A DNA stretch of 19,818 nucleotides, taken from the NCBI GenBank assembly GCA_001805695.1, contig MHGT01000033.1:1-19818 (forward strand). Direction: 5' to 3'. The notes under the pieces were generated by a model, which was given only the letters and a program-made list of their open reading frames with translations, was not told where the DNA came from and did no database searches. Below, piece after piece: positions 7,212 through 13,712 of this stretch. Position numbers and translations under genes: made by a program. The stretch is from Omnitrophica WOR_2 bacterium RIFCSPHIGHO2_02_FULL_67_20. Lineage in GTDB: Bacteria > Omnitrophota > Gorgyraeia > Aquiviventales > Aquiviventaceae. How positions within the stretch are numbered: position 1 is the first letter of the stretch; the number at the start of each line of letters is the position of its first letter.

Positions 7212-7528
7212 CCGAAGACTCTAAGGGTATCTGATATCGGCCGTACCGGCCACGCGCCCCCGGCGATCGCCGGGATGATCGACACGTCGTCTCCGTCCTT
7301 CACCGCAGTCTGGTCGCCCTGCAGGAACCGGATGTCCTCTTCATTGACGAACACGTTCACGAACCGGCGCAGCTTCCCCTGCTGGTCGCAGATCCGCTCC
7401 TTGATGCCGGGATAGCGCCGCTCGAGGTCGCCGAGCAGCTCCGCGACCGTCTTGCCGTCGCACGCCACTTCGCCTTGCCCGTTCGTCAGCCGCTGCAGCG
7501 GCGTGGGAATTCGAACAGTCACTGCCAT
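7166..7528 (-). CDS. MoaD/ThiS/CysO-like sulfur carrier with C-terminal extension
   Basis: Residues 1-91 are a complete ubiquitin-like sulfur carrier: MAVTVRIPTPLQRLTNG at the start, a central FVNVFVNEEDIRFL, and SIIPAIAGG with the sulfur-accepting Gly-Gly at 90-91. Family members normally end at this Gly-Gly, because its carboxylate is adenylated and turned into a thiocarboxylate. Here the frame continues for 29 more residues. The distal half of that tail is encoded by a heptamer repeat array. The carrier would therefore need cutting after Gly91. A JAMM peptidase gene lies three genes upstream, and JAMM enzymes are known to trim QbsE-type carriers or release cysteine from CysO. An aaggaggt Shine-Dalgarno confirms the ATG at 7528. 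A misplaced stop, making the tail a simple read-through accident, is the alternative. Confidence 0.88.
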   Translation of the reverse strand: MAVTVRIPTPLQRLTNGQGEVACDGKTVAELLGDLERRYPGIKERICDQQGKLRRFVNVFVNEEDIRFLQGDQTAVKDGDDVSIIPAIAGGAWPVRPISDTLRVFGCQKSDVSSQMYSDR

Positions 7529-7542
7529 TGGACCTCCTTGTC

Positions 7543-7616
7543 GGGCGAAGGGTGGGGGGCGTAGGGCGAAGGGGTGTTGCTGACTTCCCTTCGCCCTGCG
7601 CCCTTCGCCCTTCGCC
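7543..7616. repeat. Heptamer inverted array (array 5)
   Basis: Left-arm units of gggcgaa type and right-arm units of cccttcg type flank a loop near 7576-7585. The first 31 bases match the reverse complement of 14440-14470 at 29 positions, so this is a dispersed family. It fills the thrC to sulfur-carrier gap. Confidence 0.75.
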
Positions 7617-7620
7617 GAGC

Positions 7621-8874
7621 TTAGCGCTTCGTCGTGGCCCCGGCCAGCTGCCCGGCGAGGCTCGACTCGAACGAGGCGATCGACGGCTTGATCCGCACCG
7701 CCTGGCCCAGCCGGTTGACGAGCGGCTCCTGGGTCTTGAGCCCGTTGCCGGTGATGCAGAGCACGATCGATTCGTCGCGCGGGATGACACCCTGCTCGAT
7801 CAGTTTCTTGGCGGCCGCCAGCGTCACTCCGCCGGCGGTTTCCGTGAACACGCCCTCGGTCTCGGCCAGCAGCTTCATCCCCTCCACAATCTCATCGTCG
7901 CTGACCGCCTCGGCCCAGCCGCCAGACTCGAGGACCGCCTTGGTCGCGTAGTAGCCGTCGGCCGGGTTGCCGATGGCCAGCGATTTCGCAATGGTGTTGG
8001 GCTTGACCGGCTTGACGATGTCGGAGCGCTCGCGAATGGCCGCGGCGATGGGCCCGCAGCCCGCGGCCTGCGCGGCATAGAGCTTGGCCTGCGGCTCCGC
8101 GAGCAGGCCGATGCGGTGCAGCTCCTTGAACGCTTTGGCGATCTTCGTGATGAGCGACCCGCTGGCCGCGGGGATCACGATGTGGGCCGGCGCGCGCCAG
8201 CCCAGCTGCTCGGCGATCTCGAAGCCGTAGGTCTTGGAACCCTCGGCGTAGTAGGGGCGGATGTTCACGTTGACGAACGCCCAGGGGTACTTGGCGGAGA
8301 GCTCCGCGCAGAGCCGGTTGACGTCGTCGTAGGTCCCCTCCACCGCCACCACCGTCGGGCGGTAGATCAGCGAGGCGACGACCTTGCCGATCTCCAGGTC
8401 CGCCGGGATGAAGACGTAGCACTTCAGCCCGGCCCGCGCCGCGTGCGACGAGACCGCGTTGGCGAGATTGCCGGTTGAGGCGCAGGCCACGGTGTCAAAC
8501 CCCAGCTCCTTGGCCCGGGTGAGCGCGACGGAGACGACGCGGTCCTTGAAGGAGAGCGTGGGGTGCGAGACGGAGTCATCCTTGATGTAGAGCTCGCTCA
8601 CCCCCAGGGTGTCGGCGAGCCGCTCGGCGCGGAAGAACGGGGTGAACCCCGAGGAGAGCCCCGCCGTCGGCTCTCCTTCGATCGGCAGCAGCTCCCGGTA
8701 GCGCCACAGCGACTTCGGGCGCGAGGCGAAGGCGGCCCGGCTCAGTGTGCGCTGGATGGCGTCGTAGTCGTAGTCGACTTCGATGCTGCCGAAGCAGTAC
8801 TCGCAGACGTTGATGACCTCTTTGGGATAGAGGCGCCCGCACTCCCGACACTTCAATCCGAGCACAAAGCTCAT
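7621..8874 (-). CDS. thrC: Threonine synthase
   Basis: The 417-residue PLP enzyme converts O-phosphohomoserine to threonine. An N-terminal zinc-ribbon-like region has C9-x2-C12 and C24-x2-C27. The PLP lysine is K110 in TLSFKDRVV, and the cofactor-phosphate region shows ACASTGNLANAVSSHAA. The length is right for the short class. I chose the ATG at 8874 (MSFVLGLKCRECG). An ATG at 8943 in the same frame would add 23 residues translated entirely from the heptamer array, with no family support. The array ends right against ATG 8874, so no Shine-Dalgarno is present. Its neighbours all concern sulfur and cysteine, which leaves open whether it serves threonine alone or a related beta/gamma-replacement with a sulfur carrier. 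Confidence 0.88.
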   Translation of the reverse strand: MSFVLGLKCRECGRLYPKEVINVCEYCFGSIEVDYDYDAIQRTLSRAAFASRPKSLWRYRELLPIEGEPTAGLSSGFTPFFRAERLADTLGVSELYIKDDSVSHPTLSFKDRVVSVALTRAKELGFDTVACASTGNLANAVSSHAARAGLKCYVFIPADLEIGKVVASLIYRPTVVAVEGTYDDVNRLCAELSAKYPWAFVNVNIRPYYAEGSKTYGFEIAEQLGWRAPAHIVIPAASGSLITKIAKAFKELHRIGLLAEPQAKLYAAQAAGCGPIAAAIRERSDIVKPVKPNTIAKSLAIGNPADGYYATKAVLESGGWAEAVSDDEIVEGMKLLAETEGVFTETAGGVTLAAAKKLIEQGVIPRDESIVLCITGNGLKTQEPLVNRLGQAVRIKPSIASFESSLAGQLAGATTKR

Positions 8875-8875
8875 G

Positions 8876-8955
8876 AAATTTTGGATTTTTGATTTTGGAT
8901 TTTGGATTGGATTGCGCTTCGCAATCCAAAATCTAAAATCCAAAATCTAAAATCC
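8876..8955. repeat. AT-rich heptamer inverted array (array 6)
   Basis: Left-arm units gattttg and variants and right-arm units aaaatcc/aaaatct flank a perfect 10-bp stem (8907-8916 with 8920-8929, loop ctt). It touches the thrC start codon. It shares units with the array at 13638-13706. Its strong A+T content stands out in a GC-rich region. Confidence 0.85.
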
Positions 8956-8965
8956 GCTTGGATGT

Positions 8966-9226
8966 TCATTGGATGAGTGTTCTTTTCCTCACGAGGAGGC
9001 GGACGCCGCTCTGGGCCGGTTCGCTCACGAGGATCTCATGCCCCTCCGCGCGCAGGCCGAAGGGAATAATCCGGAGCGACTCGCCGTCGTCGATGTAGAG
9101 CTCGAGGATTTCGTTTTCCGCCATGGCGTTCAACCGCCCCACCGCTTCATGGTAGCTCGCCGGGTGAGCGGTGGTCCGCGTGTCCAGCGACTGGTCCACC
9201 CGCAACCCCCGTGTGAAGGTGCTCAT
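8966..9226 (-). CDS. TusA-like sulfurtransferase homologue lacking catalytic Cys
   Basis: The 86-residue protein aligns by eye with TusA/SirA proteins: an LDTR motif at 14-17, then the loop that normally reads CPxP, then an amphipathic helix, and ELYIDDGESLRIIPFGLRAEGHEIL. TusA passes persulfide sulfur through the Cys of CPxP. Here the register is kept (LDTRTTAHPAS) but that position is His21, and the second Pro is Ser24. The protein therefore cannot form a Cys persulfide at the usual site. It may be a regulatory or scaffold paralogue. No other Cys is present. ATG 9226 is chosen over a TTG one codon upstream. No Shine-Dalgarno is seen, because a nonamer array stands a few bases upstream. Confidence 0.65.
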   Translation of the reverse strand: MSTFTRGLRVDQSLDTRTTAHPASYHEAVGRLNAMAENEILELYIDDGESLRIIPFGLRAEGHEILVSEPAQSGVRLLVRKRTLIQ

Positions 9227-9234
9227 CAAAAAAT

Positions 9235-9304
9235 GATTACGCGGATTTCAACTGCCGATTCCGCGGATGAATCTGCGTAATCTGCCTTTCTAATCTGTGA
9301 AATC
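9235..9304. repeat. Nonamer inverted array (array 7)
   Basis: Units such as gattacgcg and gattccgcg (left arm) and aatctgcgt, aatctgcct and aatctgtga (right arm) fill the gap between cysK and the TusA-like gene. The same units recur at 5464-5537. The cysK stop codon (9303-9305) overlaps its edge. Confidence 0.75.
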
Positions 9305-10244
9305 ACCTTTCGCCGAAGAACTGATGGATGCTTAGGTACCGCTCGCCGGTGTCGGGCAGAACGGTCAAGACCGTCTTGCCCGGGCCCAGCGTCCGCGCCA
9401 CCTTCAGCGCCGCCCAGCAGGCAGCACCCGCGGAGATCCCGACGAACAGCCCCTCGTCCTTCGCGAGCCGGCGCGCCGTGTCATAGGCGTCCTCATCCGA
9501 CACGGCGATCACCTGGTCGATGATGGCGCGGTTGAGCACCTGGGGGACGAAGCCGGCGCCGATCCCCTGGATCATGTGCGGGCCCGGCGCGCCGCCGGAG
9601 AGCACCGGCGAGCGCTTGGGCTCGACCGCGATGACCTTCACCGCCGGGTTGCGCTTCTTGAGGACCTCGCCGACGCCGGTGATGGTGCCGCCGGTGCCGA
9701 CTCCGGCGACAAAGGCATCGAGCTCGCCGTCGGTCGCGCGCAGGATCTCCTGCGCGGTGGTGCGCCGGTGCGTCTCGGGGTTGGCCGGGTTCGTAAACTG
9801 CTGGGGCATGAAGGCGCCGGGGGTCTCCTTCACAATGGCCTCGGCCCGCTTCACGGCGCCCGCCATGCCTTCGGCCGCGGGGGTGAGGACCCCCTCGGCG
9901 CCGTAGCCCTTGAGGATCTGGATGCGCTCAGCGCTCATCGTCTCGGGCATGGTGAGAATGATGCGGTAGCCCTTCGCCGCGCAGATCATCGCCAAGCCGA
10001 TGCCGGTGTTGCCGCTCGTGGGCTCCACGACCGTGGCACCCGCCCTCAAGAGACCGCGCGTTTCCGCGTCCTCGATCATGGCCAGGCAGATGCGGTCCTT
10101 CACGCTGCCGCCGGGGTTGGCCGACTCGATTTTGGCCAGCACCGTCGCCATACGGGGCTCAACGACCCGCGCGAGCCGCACGATGGGGGTATTGCCGATC
10201 AGCTCCAGGACGTTGGGGGCGACCTTGCCCTTCGCGATATTCAT
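9303..10244 (-). CDS. cysK: Cysteine synthase (PLP, O-acetylserine or carrier-dependent)
   Basis: The 313-residue enzyme makes cysteine from an activated serine and a sulfur donor. The PLP lysine is K49 in ANPGGSVKDRI. The substrate loop EPTSGNTGIGLA and the PLP-phosphate loop GVGTGGTITGVG are intact. The C-terminus (PDTGERYLSIHQFF) is the usual end of CysK. Length is normal. The neighbouring JAMM peptidase and the nearby sulfur carrier recall the mycobacterial Mec-CysO-CysM cluster, in which the enzyme uses O-phosphoserine and a protein thiocarboxylate. From sequence alone I cannot tell which substrate it prefers. ATG 10244 has no strong Shine-Dalgarno; a TATAAT box lies 25 bases upstream. 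Confidence 0.9.
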   Translation of the reverse strand: MNIAKGKVAPNVLELIGNTPIVRLARVVEPRMATVLAKIESANPGGSVKDRICLAMIEDAETRGLLRAGATVVEPTSGNTGIGLAMICAAKGYRIILTMPETMSAERIQILKGYGAEGVLTPAAEGMAGAVKRAEAIVKETPGAFMPQQFTNPANPETHRRTTAQEILRATDGELDAFVAGVGTGGTITGVGEVLKKRNPAVKVIAVEPKRSPVLSGGAPGPHMIQGIGAGFVPQVLNRAIIDQVIAVSDEDAYDTARRLAKDEGLFVGISAGAACWAALKVARTLGPGKTVLTVLPDTGERYLSIHQFFGER

Positions 10245-10268
10245 GGCGTGTTGCGCAGGCGTCCGTTC

Positions 10269-10274
10269 ATTATA
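10269..10274 (-). promoter_or_regulatory. Possible -10 box upstream of cysK
   Basis: A perfect TATAAT lies in the 32-bp gap between the JAMM stop and the cysK start. No good -35 is seen 16-18 bp upstream (GAGCCG region), so this is a weak call. Confidence 0.3.
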
Positions 10275-10276
10275 CC

Positions 10277-10675
10277 CTACTCCACTGCGTGCGGCTCAGG
10301 CGCGACGCGGGGGCCGTCAATCCGGTAGCTGTTGAAGTCCGGGCGCTGCCGGTCCTTCAGGGAGATGAGGACGTAGGAGACCTCCGGCGAGATCGCCAGC
10401 CCGACGTCCACGGACGAGGGGTAGGCGTCGCTCGCCGTGTGGGAATGGTAGATGCCGACGAGGCGCTCTCCCTGAGCGCGCATCGTCTTCTCCAGGTGGA
10501 GCTGCTCCCGCGGATCCATCGCGTAACCGATGGGGCTGTCCTCCGTGTTCGTCATGGGGTAGACGCGCGTGACCAGCTCCCCCTGCCCGGCTAGGATGCC
10601 GCACGCCTCCTTCGGGTAGCGGCTGCGGCAGTGGGTGATAATTTCGTCGTAGAGCGCTCGTGGAATCCGCAGCAT
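10277..10675 (-). CDS. JAMM/MPN metalloprotease (Mec-like)
   Basis: The 132-residue protein is a stand-alone Mov34/JAB peptidase. The zinc-site motif is complete: E23 in PKEACGILAG, H77-x-H79 in YHSHTASD, S87 and D90 (H-x-H-x7-S-x2-D). Length suits prokaryotic Mec and QbsD types. Family knowledge: Mec hydrolyses CysO-cysteine to free the amino acid, and QbsD-like enzymes trim residues after the Gly-Gly of sulfur carriers. It sits between sat and cysK, so it is a strong candidate to act on the extended MoaD-like carrier in this cluster. ATG 10675 lacks a Shine-Dalgarno; a heptamer array covers the area upstream. Only 18 bases separate it from the sat stop. Confidence 0.88.
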   Translation of the reverse strand: MLRIPRALYDEIITHCRSRYPKEACGILAGQGELVTRVYPMTNTEDSPIGYAMDPREQLHLEKTMRAQGERLVGIYHSHTASDAYPSSVDVGLAISPEVSYVLISLKDRQRPDFNSYRIDGPRVAPEPHAVE

Positions 10676-10688
10676 GTTGCGTTTCGCT

Positions 10689-10716
10689 GTGGACTATGGA
10701 CTGTGGACTGTGGACC
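10689..10716. repeat. One-armed heptamer array (array 8)
   Basis: Exactly four 7-bp units of the form gtggact lie in tandem with two substitutions. No inverted arm is visible. The array encodes the last residues and stop of sat (10694-10696). Confidence 0.8.
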
Positions 10717-11863
10717 GTGTCCGCATCGCTTCGATGAGCACCGCCGCGACTTCGGGGCGCGAGACCTCCGGCGGCGGCGGGGTCCCGGCCTGCAGGAGCT
10801 CGCGGACCTTCGTCCCGCTGAGGCTGATGTGCCGCCCCGGCGGGTGTGGGCAGGTCTTGCTCGACACCATGCTGCCGCAGACGGTGCAGTAGACGGTGTT
10901 CTCAAAGCACAGCGGCAGGATGCCGATCTCGGCGGGCGCGAAGTCGTCGAAGATGCGCTGAGCGTCGTAGGTGCCGTAGAACGTCCCCACCCCGGCGTGG
11001 TCGCGCCCGACGATGAAGTGGGTGCAGCCGTAGTTCTTCCGGATGAGCGCGTGGAAGACCGCCTCGCGCGGGCCCGCATAGCGCATCGAGGCCGGGTTGA
11101 CCGCGAGGACCACCCGGTCCTTCGGGTAGTAGTTGGCCAGCAGCGCCTCGTAGCTCTTCATCCGGACCTCGGCGGGGACGTCGTCGCCTTTCGTCTCGCC
11201 CACGATCGGATGGAGCAGCATCCCGTCGCACATCTCGAGGGCGCACTTCTGGAGATACTCGTGCGCCCGGTGGATGGGATTGCGCGTCTGGAACGCCACG
11301 ATGCGCCGCCAGCCCCGCTCACTGAACACCCGCCGCGTGTCTTTCGGGTCGAGCCGGTGGGGGAGGAACGTCGCGGCCTTGGGCCGGTTGACGACGCTGA
11401 TGCGCCCGCCGAGATACACCTCGCCGGTCGAGCGCAGCCGCGCCACGCCGGGATGCGAGAGATCGGTCGTGCGGAACACCTCCTGCGCCTCCCGCGTCTT
11501 GTCCGGCCGGTACGTCTCCTCCAGGTGGAGGATCGCGACGACAGCGCCGTTGGCGGTCAGCGCGACGTCACCCGACAGCCCCTTCGCCTGCTCGGCGGAG
11601 ACCGCCAGCGCCACGGGAATCGTCCACACCAGGCCGCCGGAGAGCCGACGGGATGTGACGACGGACTCGTAGTCCCGCTTCGTCAGGAACCCCTCGAGCG
11701 GGCTGAAGCCGCCGATGGCGAGCATCTCCACGTCGGACAGCCCCCATGCGTCGAGCTCAATGGCGGGCCGTTTCGAGGCCGTGGCGAGCAACGCCTCCCG
11801 TTCTTTCCCGTCCACGATCCGGTTCACCAGCGTGCCGCCGTGCGGGGCAATGAGCTGAGTCAT
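10694..11863 (-). CDS. sat: Sulfate adenylyltransferase (ATP sulfurylase)
   Basis: The 389-residue enzyme activates sulfate with ATP to APS, the first step of assimilation. The nucleotide motifs are QTRNPIHRAH (192-201) and GRDHAGVG (286-293). C326, C329, C338 and H340 form the zinc-binding knuckle of the single-chain Sat type. The N-terminal PUA-like region (FSPLEGFL) is intact. The enzyme feeds the cysC and cysH products encoded upstream in the window. An aggag Shine-Dalgarno six bases before ATG 11863 supports the start. The 115-bp AT-richer gap upstream probably holds its promoter, but I find no convincing -35/-10 pair. The final residues TRSTVHSP come from the heptamer array and do not belong to the fold. 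Confidence 0.93.
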   Translation of the reverse strand: MTQLIAPHGGTLVNRIVDGKEREALLATASKRPAIELDAWGLSDVEMLAIGGFSPLEGFLTKRDYESVVTSRRLSGGLVWTIPVALAVSAEQAKGLSGDVALTANGAVVAILHLEETYRPDKTREAQEVFRTTDLSHPGVARLRSTGEVYLGGRISVVNRPKAATFLPHRLDPKDTRRVFSERGWRRIVAFQTRNPIHRAHEYLQKCALEMCDGMLLHPIVGETKGDDVPAEVRMKSYEALLANYYPKDRVVLAVNPASMRYAGPREAVFHALIRKNYGCTHFIVGRDHAGVGTFYGTYDAQRIFDDFAPAEIGILPLCFENTVYCTVCGSMVSSKTCPHPPGRHISLSGTKVRELLQAGTPPPPEVSRPEVAAVLIEAMRTRSTVHSP

Positions 11864-11978
11864 CCGCTCCTCTGTTGTGTATCAGCGATCCCCTGGTTGT
11901 TCCGCGATAGACGAGGATGCCATACATGACAATTCCCGTCAATATAGAAAACGTAATAACGCATGTTTGACGACTAGA

Positions 11979-13322
11979 TTAGTCATGTTCATCTTTCGTG
12001 GGAGGCGCCTTGGATGGGGCCCGCCATCGCGCGAGCCGCGCCTTGATCGTCTGCTCGAACCCCTGCTCCGTCGGCTCGTAATACACCGCAGGTGCTGGAA
12101 GGTGCGCCTGCTCGACGTGATGGCCGGGGTAGTCGTGCGCGTACTTGTAGCCTTGGCCGCGGCCGAGCTTCTTCGCGCTCTTGTAGCTGGCGTCCTTGAG
12201 GTGGGCGGGCACCTCGAACGAGCGCCCCGACTCGACGTCCTTCATCGCCTGCTCGATGCCGAGGTACGCCGCGTTGGACTTGGGTGCCGCGGCAATGTAC
12301 ACCGCCGCCTGGGCGAGCGGGATGCGGCACTCGGGCAGGCCCACATACTCGACTGCCTGCGCGGCCGCAGCGGCGAGAAGGAGGGCTTGCGGGTCGGCGT
12401 TGCCCACGTCCTCCGAAGCACAGATGACCATCCGGCGCGCGATGAAGCGCGGATCCTCTCCGGCGTAGAGCATCTTCGCCATCCAGTAGAGCGCCGCGTC
12501 CGGGTCCGAGCCGCGCATCGACTTGATGAACGCGGAAATGGTGTCGTAGTGCGCGTCCTCGTCACGGTCGTACACGACCGCCTTCTTCTGGATGGACTCC
12601 TCGGCGGCCGCGCGCGTGAGATGGATCGTCCCGTCCGCGCCCTTGGGCGTCGTGAGCGCTGCCAGCTCCAGCGCGTTGAGCGCCCGGCGCGCGTCGCCCT
12701 CAGACACCTCGGCGAGGTGACGCAGCGCCTCCTCGTCTGCGCGGACCGGCAGCTCGCCCACTCCCCGCTCCGTGTCGGTGAGTGCGCGGCCCAGGATGGT
12801 CAGGATGTCGTCCACCGGATGCGGCTTCAGCTCGCACACCAGCGACCGGGATACCAGCGCCGGCAGGATCGCGAAGAACGGGTTGAACGTCGTGGCGCCG
12901 ATCAGGATCGGGTTGCCCTGCTCCACGTCGGGCATCAGCACATCCTGCTGGGCCTTGCTGAAGCGGTGGATCTCGTCGATGAACAGGATGGTCCGACGGC
13001 CGTCGAGCCGTGCGTGCTCCTTCGCGCGGACGATCGCCTCACGCAGCTCCGCGACCCCGGCTGAGGTGGCGTTCAGCACCTCGACGTGGGCGCGGGTCGT
13101 GTGGGCGATGAGGTGGGCGAGCGCCGTCTTGCCTGTGCCCGGCGGGCCGTAGAGGATGAGCGAGGTCAGCCGGTCCGCTTCGATCGCGCGCCGGAGCAGC
13201 TTGCCCGGCCCGACGAGAGGGAGCTGGCCGACGAACTCCTCAAGCGTCCGCGGCCGCATCCGCGCCGCCAGCGGCTGCTGTGCGCCAGTCCGTTGAGGCT
13301 CGGTGGGGGCAAAGAGATCCAT
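11979..13322 (-). CDS. rarA: Replication-associated recombination protein RarA/MgsA
   Basis: The 447-residue AAA+ ATPase acts at stalled replication forks. Walker A is GPPGTGKT with K65, and Walker B is FIDEIHRF with D116/E117. Further marks are the sensor region GATTFNPFFAI, the SEGDARRALNALE lid, and the C-terminal tetramerisation domain with FIKSMRGSDPDAALYW and ASEDVGNADPQAL. I chose ATG 13322 (MDLFAPTEP). A GTG at 13340 would add six residues that are encoded by a heptamer array. No Shine-Dalgarno is visible for either. A probable 6S RNA lies directly upstream. The gene sits between the sulfate-activation genes sat and cysH, breaking that set. Confidence 0.93.
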   Translation of the reverse strand: MDLFAPTEPQRTGAQQPLAARMRPRTLEEFVGQLPLVGPGKLLRRAIEADRLTSLILYGPPGTGKTALAHLIAHTTRAHVEVLNATSAGVAELREAIVRAKEHARLDGRRTILFIDEIHRFSKAQQDVLMPDVEQGNPILIGATTFNPFFAILPALVSRSLVCELKPHPVDDILTILGRALTDTERGVGELPVRADEEALRHLAEVSEGDARRALNALELAALTTPKGADGTIHLTRAAAEESIQKKAVVYDRDEDAHYDTISAFIKSMRGSDPDAALYWMAKMLYAGEDPRFIARRMVICASEDVGNADPQALLLAAAAAQAVEYVGLPECRIPLAQAAVYIAAAPKSNAAYLGIEQAMKDVESGRSFEVPAHLKDASYKSAKKLGRGQGYKYAHDYPGHHVEQAHLPAPAVYYEPTEQGFEQTIKARLARWRAPSKAPPTKDEHD

Positions 13323-13348
13323 ACACGTTAAACGTTTCACGTTACACG
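13323..13348. repeat. Heptamer array abutting rarA start (array 9)
   Basis: The units acacgtt, aaacgtt and tcacgtt, plus a partial unit, lie in tandem. Because acgt is itself a palindrome, the array reads similarly on both strands. It begins at the base next to the rarA ATG, leaving no room for a Shine-Dalgarno. Confidence 0.7.
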
Positions 13349-13388
13349 AGAGAACCGCTGAGGAAGTTCTTCAGGGATGGACGCGGAT

Positions 13389-13574
13389 AAAAAACGCCCC
13401 GTGTCTGCCGTGGGCTCCCTCCACGCTGAACCCATCCTCGATACGTGGGCGCCCTCTCCGGCGCGGTGCGTTCGGTCCCTGACGAGCGCGGGGCCTCTGC
13501 CGCGGCGAAAGTCGGATGCCCGGTCACGTGGTGTTGGCTCACGCGATTGGAGCCTCACGCGCAGCACAGGGCTG
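13389..13574 (-). ncRNA. ssrS: Probable 6S RNA
   Basis: On the minus strand, a long closing stem pairs 13571-13549 with 13419-13397, about 23 bp with a few mismatches or bulges (CCCTGTG with ACACGGGG, GGCTCC with GGGAGCC). Inside are an asymmetric internal bubble and a GC-rich apical stem. A run of six T (13394-13389) follows directly, as in a rho-independent end. Total length is about 186 nt, close to the usual 180-200 nt. 6S RNA mimics open promoter DNA and sequesters the housekeeping RNA polymerase holoenzyme. A position upstream of rarA is, to my recollection, a recurrent context for 6S RNA. The fold class is well supported; the name rests on fold, size and context, since 6S sequence is poorly conserved. 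Confidence 0.65.
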
Positions 13575-13580
13575 TTTTTA

Positions 13581-13609
13581 AGCCTAGCACCAGGTCCTTG
13601 AGATTACAA
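13581..13609 (-). promoter_or_regulatory. Promoter for the 6S RNA
   Basis: TTGTAA (13609-13604) and TAGGCT (13586-13581) are separated by 17 bp on the minus strand. A start about seven bases downstream falls at 13574, immediately before the RNA's closing stem. Confidence 0.5.
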
Positions 13610-13637
13610 GCAGTTTTGCGCCTGAATTTGCAGACAC

Positions 13638-13706
13638 ATTTTGGATTTTAGATTTGCGATTTTTGATTCCGTTCAATCGAAAATCCAAAATCTAAAATCC
13701 AAAATA
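13638..13706. repeat. AT-rich heptamer inverted array (array 10)
   Basis: Left-arm units (gattttg/gatttta) and right-arm units (aaaatcc/aaaatct) face each other around the loop near gttcaatcg. It is a second copy of the family at 8876-8955. It lies between the 6S promoter and the cysH stop. Confidence 0.85.
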
Positions 13707-13712
13707 CGCCTG

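Noticed and set aside
8875..8943. N-terminal extension of thrC to an ATG at 8943
   Set aside because: The 23 extra residues are a translation of the heptamer array, and the family starts at the CxxC-bearing segment.
11925..11942. TGAC...GTCA inverted repeat upstream of sat as an operator
   Set aside because: Only four paired bases each side, and no matching second site or regulator gene is in the window.
11864..11978. SAM riboswitch or other leader upstream of sat
   Set aside because: The gap is short and I find none of the conserved stems or core bases of known sulfur-related riboswitches.
13337..13567. Minus-strand open frame over the 6S RNA region
   Set aside because: Arg-rich with no motif, while the same bases form a long stem, a bubble and a terminator-like end.
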